Notes under the pieces: model-generated
Database searches by the model: none
Told to the model about the DNA's origin: nothing
Seen by the model: the letters and a program-made list of their open reading frames with translations, nothing else
NCBI GenBank assembly: GCA_015057205.1
Contig: SVEW01000041.1
Span: forward strand, 1 to 17,262
DNA from: Lachnospiraceae bacterium
GTDB lineage: Bacteria; Bacillota; Clostridia; Lachnospirales; Lachnospiraceae
Length of the DNA: 17,262 nucleotides
Direction: 5' to 3'
Shown: piece after piece, positions 13,676-17,262 of the stretch
Numbering within the stretch: position 1 is the stretch's first letter
Layout of the letters: each line of letters starts with the position of its first letter
Position numbers and translations under genes: made by a program

Positions 13676-13744
13676 GTAATAAGACCGAAAGGTCCATTAC
13701 ATAAACCTATCAACAACCGAGAGATGAAAATGCGCTTCATCTCT
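13676..13744 (+). other. two non-CsrA hairpins in the flagellin-1 leader
   Basis: The first hairpin is GACC-GAAA-GGTC (13683-13694), with a GNRA loop and an outer GTAAT/ATTAC pairing (13676-13680 with 13696-13700). The second pairs AGAGATGAA (13720-13728) with TTCATCTCT (13736-13744) around a 7-base loop. Neither is followed by a T run, so they are more likely mRNA-stabilising or spacing structures than terminators. Flagellin mRNAs often have long stable leaders. Confidence 0.55.
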
Positions 13745-13762
13745 TGGAACCATTAAACCATA

Positions 13763-13778
13763 GCGGCAAGGATGTCGC
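13763..13778 (+). promoter_or_regulatory. CsrA-type hairpin, upstream site of flagellin 1
   Basis: GCGGC (13763-13767) pairs with GTCGC (13774-13778), with one G-T pair, around hexaloop AAGGAT (13768-13773). The top reads CAAGGATGT, an exact match to the CARGGAUGU part of the CsrA SELEX consensus. It lies 35 bases before the start codon, comparable with the upstream CsrA site in the B. subtilis hag leader. Binding is inferred. Confidence 0.65.
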
Positions 13779-13792
13779 GAAAAAAATATTTA

Positions 13793-13808
13793 ATTTCAAG
13801 GAGGAAAT
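13793..13808 (+). promoter_or_regulatory. CsrA-type hairpin over the flagellin-1 ribosome site
   Basis: ATTTC (13793-13797) pairs perfectly with GAAAT (13804-13808) around hexaloop AAGGAG (13798-13803), closed by C-G. The loop contains most of the ribosome site AAGGAGG. This matches the arrangement of the ribosome-site CsrA target in B. subtilis hag. Confidence 0.65.
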
Positions 13809-13812
13809 GATT

Positions 13813-14886
13813 ATGGGTATGGTAGTACAGCACAATTTATCAGCAATGAACACCAACAGACAGTTGGGAATTACAACAGGTAACTTAGCAAAATCAACAG
13901 AGAAATTATCCAGTGGTTATAAGATTAACCGTGCAGGCGATGATGCAGCAGGATTAAAGATTTCTGAGAAAATGAGAAGTCAGATCCGTGGTATCGACAA
14001 AGCCAGCAACAACGCAGAAACCGGTATTTCTTTAATCCAGACCGCAGAGGGTGCTCTTAACGAGACTCACTCCATCTTACAGCGTATGAACGAGTTGGCA
14101 GTGCAGGGTGCGAACGATACCAATGAAGATATCGACCGTCAGGCTATCAATGAAGAACTTCAGGCATTGTCAGAAGAAATCGATAGAATTTCTTCCACAA
14201 CCCAGTTCAATAAGAAGAACCTGTTAGACGGAACTTTAAAGGATAACAAACTTCAGATCGGTGCGAATGTAGGACAGAACATCCGTATTAACATTGATAA
14301 TATGGAAGCAGGAAGCATTGGATTAGAGGTTAATACAGCAACTGTTTACGGTGGTTCTGTAGCTGGACAGGAAGTTAAGGGATATGAGACAGCTAGTAAG
14401 GCGTATGAGCAGTTGAAGAATATTGCTTACAACCAGCATACAGCATCTGTAACAACAAGCGATGGAAAGTATGTGTTTAATGGAAGCGAATTTGCAGAGT
14501 TACATTCTGTAAAAGACCGTATTGCATCTGAATTCGTTTGTACTGTGGAGAATATTTCTGCAAACAGAGATAGTATTCAGGTACGTGCAGGTGTAGATAA
14601 CTTTACAGTTGCAAACCAGACCTTATCCAAGGTACAGGCAGCAATCAATAAGGTATCAAGCCAGAGATCTGCGCTTGGAGCACTTCAGAACAGATTGGAG
14701 CATACCATTGCTAACTTGAACACCACATCTGAGAACACCAGTGCAGCAGAGAGCAAGATGCGTGACGTTGATATGGCAACGGAAATGGTTAACTATAGCA
14801 AGAATAATATTCTTGCACAGGCAGGTCAGTCTATGCTTGCACAGGCTAACCAGTCAACGCAAGGAGTTCTTTCCTTACTTGGCTAA
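13813..14886 (+). CDS. fliC: flagellin, filament subunit (gene 1)
   Basis: This is a 357-residue flagellin. The N-terminal D0/D1 region (1 to about 140: MVVQHNLSAMNTNRQLGITTGNLAKSTEKLSSGYKINRAGDDAAGLKISEKM...) and C-terminal region (about 265 to 357, ending MLAQANQSTQGVLSLLG) are fully conserved. The variable centre is short. The segment QRMNELAVQ (90 to 98) keeps most of the residues that TLR5 contacts in Salmonella flagellin, with Asn replacing one Arg. It has one cysteine (Cys243), rare in flagellins. The open frame extends upstream to 13744, but ATG 13813 is preferred, 8 bases after AAGGAGG. It is regulated by sigma-D and probably by CsrA/FliW. FliS is the expected chaperone. Confidence 0.97.
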   Translation: MGMVVQHNLSAMNTNRQLGITTGNLAKSTEKLSSGYKINRAGDDAAGLKISEKMRSQIRGIDKASNNAETGISLIQTAEGALNETHSILQRMNELAVQGANDTNEDIDRQAINEELQALSEEIDRISSTTQFNKKNLLDGTLKDNKLQIGANVGQNIRINIDNMEAGSIGLEVNTATVYGGSVAGQEVKGYETASKAYEQLKNIAYNQHTASVTTSDGKYVFNGSEFAELHSVKDRIASEFVCTVENISANRDSIQVRAGVDNFTVANQTLSKVQAAINKVSSQRSALGALQNRLEHTIANLNTTSENTSAAESKMRDVDMATEMVNYSKNNILAQAGQSMLAQANQSTQGVLSLLG

Positions 14887-14913
14887 AAGTTGTTCATATT
14901 GTAATAGGGTGAT

Positions 14914-14947
14914 TAAACCGGTGGGGAAACTCGCCGGTTTATTTTTT
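14914..14947 (+). terminator. intrinsic terminator of flagellin gene 1
   Basis: A 12-bp stem (TAAACCGGTGGG, 14914-14925, with CTCGCCGGTTTA, 14930-14941; two G-T pairs) closes a GAAA tetraloop and is followed by TTTTTTG. It lies 28 bases after the stop codon. The strong structure should make the flagellin mRNA monocistronic and protect its 3' end. Confidence 0.92.
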
Positions 14948-14969
14948 GTTTGCAAAAATGCATGTATTG

Positions 14970-14977
14970 CGAATAAT
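14970..14977 (+). repeat. left copy of the IS66 target-site duplication
   Basis: CGAATAAT directly abuts the left inverted repeat. The right flank is CGAGTAAT (17050-17057), 7 of 8 identical. Eight base pairs is the usual duplication length for IS66-family insertion. Confidence 0.75.
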
Positions 14978-14998
14978 GTAAGCGCAAAATATTAGTAC
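14978..14998 (+). repeat. IS66 left terminal inverted repeat
   Basis: The repeat begins GTAAGCGC and ends ATTAGTAC. The reverse complement of the right end begins GTAAACAC and ends ATTAGTAC, with two mismatches in 21. GTAAGCG is the common start of IS66-family ends. Confidence 0.8.
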
Positions 14999-15075
14999 AT
15001 AGTGACAGTTATCATCGTAGCCAACATAATGATGTGTAGGAAATGCAAGCATTTTACTCTACGTCAGGAGGGCAT

Positions 15076-15489
15076 ATGATGAGAGTAACTCCAATACCCG
15101 CCGAAGAACAGTTTCGATTAATTATGGAATGTCGTGCGAGCGGACTTAGCGATTATGAATGGTGCCTGAAGCATGACGTTAAACCAGTTACCATTTATAA
15201 CTGGGTAAAACGCCTTCGAAAGGAAGGCTATGGTCAAATCCCGGATAATCAAAGAGGCGGTGTCGCCCGCAAACAGGAAATAGTGAAGGTCGAAATGTCC
15301 CAACCATGTACGAAAGAAGTGACAGCTGATTGTAATCCCGTTCACAACAGCTATTCTATTCCTGTGAGACGATGGAATTTAACGTTATCCGGAGTAATAC
15401 TTCATATACCGAATGGAGCGGATCCAGTGATGTTAAGACAAACACTGCACATCCTTAAGGAGCTTTCGTGTCAGGCGATATTTCAGTAG
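15076..15489 (+). CDS. tnpA: IS66 family accessory protein TnpA
   Basis: This 137-residue protein begins with a helix-turn-helix region (EEQFRLIMECRASGLSDYEWCLKHDVKPVTIYNWVKRLRKEGYGQIPDN, about 9 to 57) matching the DNA-binding TnpA/InsN-like protein of IS66 elements. It ends with a region matching the usual C-terminal LTLSGVILHIPNGADPVMLRQTLHILKEL motif. The frame extends to 15043, but AGGAGG at 15066-15071 supports ATG 15076 or 15079. It is the only open gene of the element. With no working transposase its present role, if any, is unknown. The tnpB start overlaps its 3' end. Confidence 0.85.
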   Translation: MMRVTPIPAEEQFRLIMECRASGLSDYEWCLKHDVKPVTIYNWVKRLRKEGYGQIPDNQRGGVARKQEIVKVEMSQPCTKEVTADCNPVHNSYSIPVRRWNLTLSGVILHIPNGADPVMLRQTLHILKELSCQAIFQ

Positions 15490-15808
15490 CCGACGAAATT
15501 TATATCGTTTGCGACTACACCGATATGAGACGATCCATCGATGGTCTGTGTGCCGTTGTTTAGGAACGGCTACACATGGCCCCAGTCGGTAGGCACTATA
15601 TCTGTTTTGTGGTAAAAGATGTGGCCGTATCAAAGCTCTTCTATGGGAAGGGGATGTTTTTCTTCTCCTGTACAAGCGAATGGAAGCAAAAGGACGGTTC
15701 CGATGGCCACGAAATTCAGATGAGGTAAAAATGCTTACTTAGTAGCAATTCGATTGGCTCATGTATGGTCTTGAAATTGAGCAGCCCAAGGTCTTCAAAG
15801 TCCCATAA
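15468..15808 (+). pseudogene. tnpB: IS66 TnpB pseudogene
   Basis: A GTG at 15468, after AAGGAG (15457-15462) and overlapping tnpA, opens a frame reading IYIVCDYTDMRRSIDGLCAVV, the TnpB N-terminal motif. It meets TAG at 15561. After a frameshift near 15599 the reading continues as YLFCGKRCGRIKALLWEGDVFLLLYKRMEAKGRFRWPRN, the core TnpB block. Two adjacent TAG codons (15740-15745) follow, then QFDWLMYGLEIEQPKVFKVP and TAA at 15806-15808. The original was about 115 residues. It cannot yield a full product. Confidence 0.85.
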
Positions 15809-15813
15809 ATACT

Positions 15814-15874
15814 GTTTTGTCTCGGTTTTGATGCCAAAAATGATATAATTATGGTATCAAAACCGAGACAAAAC
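15814..15874 (+). repeat. 19-bp perfect inverted repeat around an extended -10
   Basis: GTTTTGTCTCGGTTTTGAT (15814-15832) and its exact reverse complement (15856-15874) flank 23 bases. These contain TGATATAAT (15841-15849), a perfect extended -10, placed to start transcription near 15856, about 20 bases before the tnpC ATG. The whole can fold into a long hairpin. It lies between the tnpB and tnpC remnants. Whether it belongs to the intact IS or was added later is not clear. Confidence 0.75.
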
Positions 15875-15876
15875 CA

Positions 15877-16982
15877 ATGGAAAAATCAGCAAAAGATGTT
15901 CAACTCATCAAGTATAAAGATACCATTAGTCAACTGAATATGACCATCAAAAGTTAGAACGAAATCATTCAGTACCTGAACGCAACCATTGAGTCCAACC
16001 AGGAACAGATGCGTATCATGACGGAGAAAATCGACTATCCTACTCAGATGTTGTTCGGCACTTCCAGCGAGAAATCTAAAACACTGGAAGGACAATACAG
16101 TCTCTTCAATGAGGGCGAACAAGCAGTTGTATCTACTAACGCTCCCGAAAGTGTAGAAGCGATATCTGTAAAAGAACACTTTCGAAAACGCAAGGGTATA
16201 CACGATGATACCTTTAAAGGTGTGCCTGTTCGCGACGAAATAATCCCGTTTTACGTAAATCTGAAATGATGTGCCGATTGTGGTCCGAAATGGAAGTGAT
16301 TGGCAAGGAATATGTGCGCAAGGAATTCTGTTTTACTCCGGCGAAGGACTAACTTACTTCCTTTGTACCGACAGGAACAGGATTGGAAGCAATTAGGCGT
16401 TTCACTTAACCGAGCGACTTGTGGGGACTGGATTATAGCAATCCCGCAGCCAAGGGAATCCAATACATAAACCGATTTTTTGAGTACGAGCAGGTTTTAA
16501 GGGCAAAGAATTATACTCCTGAGCGACGGTTCAAATACCGTCTAGAAAAAGAGAAAGCCGATATTGGATATTTTTTGGGAATGGAGCTCAAGACAGTCTC
16601 CAAGAAAAAGAACCTGTTTTAAGAAGGCGGTGAACTATGCCAAAAATTACAAAAACGATTTTTTGACATACCTTGAGGATGGTCGATGCAGTTTTTCAAT
16701 AACTTAAGCGAAAACTCCATTTGCCCATTCACTGTTGGAAGAAGAAACTGGTTATACAGCGATTTTCCCAAAGGAGCCGAAGCAAGTGCGATGGTCTACA
16801 CCATAGTCGAGACGACAAAGGCATATAACCTGTATGCCTATAAATACCTGATGTTCTTATCAGTGCACATGCCACAACCCCTAGTAACAGGTGACAAGAT
16901 GGCGGCATTGGTTCCTTGGAACGAGAACGCGCAGGAACGATGTGCAGGCTCTTTGCAGTCACTTCTGTTAGAGTGTTGCTAG
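15877..16982 (+). pseudogene. tnpC: IS66 transposase (TnpC) pseudogene
   Basis: The reading starts MEKSAKDVQLIKYKDTISQLNM, stops at TAG 15955, and continues in frame with the leucine-zipper-like region and KIDYPTQMLFGTSSEKSKTLEGQYSLFNEGEQ to TGA 16267. In other frames follow MEVIGKEYVRKEFCFTPAKD (stop 16350), PLYRQEQDWKQLGVSLNRATCGDWIIA, AAKGIQYINRFFEYEQV...PERRFKYRLEKEKADI, YLEDGRCSF and SENSICPFTVGRRNWLYSDFPKGAEASAMVYTIVETTKA. The segment that should hold the two catalytic Asp residues, between GDWII and AAKGIQYINR, is missing; the final Glu block remains. Several frameshifts and this deletion make it nonfunctional. Confidence 0.88.
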
Positions 16983-17028
16983 GTGGAATACAGAAAATAC
17001 TTTCAGTGTCATTAAATTTTTTTTGAAC

Positions 17029-17049
17029 GTACTAATATTTTGTGTTTAC
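17029..17049 (-). repeat. IS66 right terminal inverted repeat
   Basis: Read on the minus strand it starts GTAAACAC and ends ATTAGTAC, agreeing with the left end at 19 of 21 positions. The two differences from the left end are both G-to-A within the first seven bases. Confidence 0.8.
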
Positions 17050-17057
17050 CGAGTAAT
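17050..17057 (+). repeat. right copy of the IS66 target-site duplication
   Basis: CGAGTAAT directly follows the right inverted repeat and matches the left copy CGAATAAT except at one base. It lies 24 bases before the -35 of the second flagellin promoter. Confidence 0.7.
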
Positions 17058-17080
17058 GTGCAGAAAAATAAAAAAAAGGC

Positions 17081-17107
17081 TAAAGTGTTGATGGACATGT
17101 CCGATAT
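17081..17107 (+). promoter_or_regulatory. sigma-D promoter of flagellin gene 2
   Basis: TAAA (17081-17084), 15 bases, then TCCGATAT (17100-17107) is the best match to the sigma-D consensus in the window along with the flgM promoter. Predicted transcription starts near 17114, giving a leader of about 90 bases. It lies just right of the IS66 element and appears undamaged. Confidence 0.85.
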
Positions 17108-17203
17108 ATATAACATAAGCGAGAGAAAACCGGTAAGAACATCTCAATGATGAAATAATTAAGAATAATGGAATAATAAGATAGTATCAAGGAGGACGAA
17201 ATT

Positions 17204-17262
17204 ATGGGTATGGTAATTCAGCACAACTTATCAGCAATGAACACAAATAGACAGTTAGGTAT
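17204..17262 (+). CDS. fliC: second flagellin gene, 5' end only
   Basis: ATG 17204 follows AAGGAGG (17189-17195) with 8-base spacing. The first 19 codons read MGMVIQHNLSAMNTNRQLG, differing from flagellin 1 at only one residue. The gene runs off the window. It has its own sigma-D promoter. Its leader is shorter and less structured than that of flagellin 1, and its ribosome site has only a 2-bp C-G/T-A stem around AAGGAG. Confidence 0.93.
   Translation, partial: MGMVIQHNLSAMNTNRQLG

Larger units (their letters stand above)
14978..17049 (+). mobile_element. decayed IS66-family insertion sequence
   Basis: This 2072-bp element is bounded by 21-bp terminal inverted repeats (19 of 21 matching), each starting GTAA as IS66 ends do, and flanked by an imperfect 8-bp duplication. 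It carries the three-gene IS66 layout tnpA-tnpB-tnpC. tnpA is open. tnpB and tnpC are broken by stops, frameshifts and loss of the transposase centre, so the element is not autonomous. It lies between the flagellin-1 terminator and the flagellin-2 promoter, leaving both intact. The single mismatch in the duplication and the amount of decay suggest an old insertion. Confidence 0.85.

Noticed and set aside
15519..15526. ACCGATAT inside tnpB as a sigma-D promoter.
   Set aside because: No TAAA-like -35 at 15 bases, and the bases encode the conserved TDMR motif of TnpB.
15814..15874. Invertible phase-variation promoter flanked by inverted repeats.
   Set aside because: The 23-base interior is too short for usual site-specific inversion, and no recombinase gene is in the window.
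16419..16982. Two small open frames as independent genes.
   Set aside because: Their residues match consecutive C-terminal blocks of the IS66 transposase, so they are pieces of one broken gene.
1..17262. CRISPR arrays, riboswitches or phage genes.
   Set aside because: No spaced direct repeats, known riboswitch core or phage protein was seen on either strand.

Overview
The window looks like chromosomal DNA from a motile, low-to-mid GC member of the Clostridia, most likely Lachnospiraceae (Roseburia, Butyrivibrio or Lachnospira relatives). The grounds are gene order, strong AAGGAGG ribosome sites, two tandem FlgK proteins, an enlarged FlgL, and an IS66-family element. I name no species.

Left part (1-3050). 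A tRNA-Tyr cut by the window edge and a pgeF/yfiH-type gene read leftward. Reading rightward are a small stand-alone Hpt phosphotransfer protein and an ECF sigma/anti-sigma pair of the SigV-RsiV type. The pair has its own ECF-type promoter (TGAAAC-N17-CGTC) and ends in a hairpin terminator.

Middle part (3180-13600). This is a late flagellar cluster: flgM, flgN, flgK, a second flgK, flgL, fliW, csrA, then flaG, fliD, fliS and a FlgN/FliT-like chaperone gene. flgM and flaG each follow a sigma-D (sigma-28) promoter. The products are the anti-sigma factor of late genes, export chaperones, the hook-filament junction, the filament cap, and the FliW/CsrA switch that matches flagellin synthesis to export.

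Right part (13600-17262). Flagellin gene 1 has a long structured leader and a strong terminator. A decayed IS66-family element follows, with recognisable ends and an imperfect 8-bp target duplication. Then come the promoter and first 19 codons of flagellin gene 2.

The most interesting signals are in RNA leaders. Hairpins with the CsrA-type hexaloop ANGGAN closed by C-G lie before flgK, over the flaG ribosome site, and twice in the flagellin-1 leader. The second flagellin lacks a comparable stem. fliW has a 6-bp GC hairpin between its ribosome site and start codon; this hairpin also carries the start of a 7-codon reading frame that overlaps the fliW start. Together these suggest that the csrA-fliW pair regulates several genes of its own cluster. 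Binding and expression are inferred, not shown.
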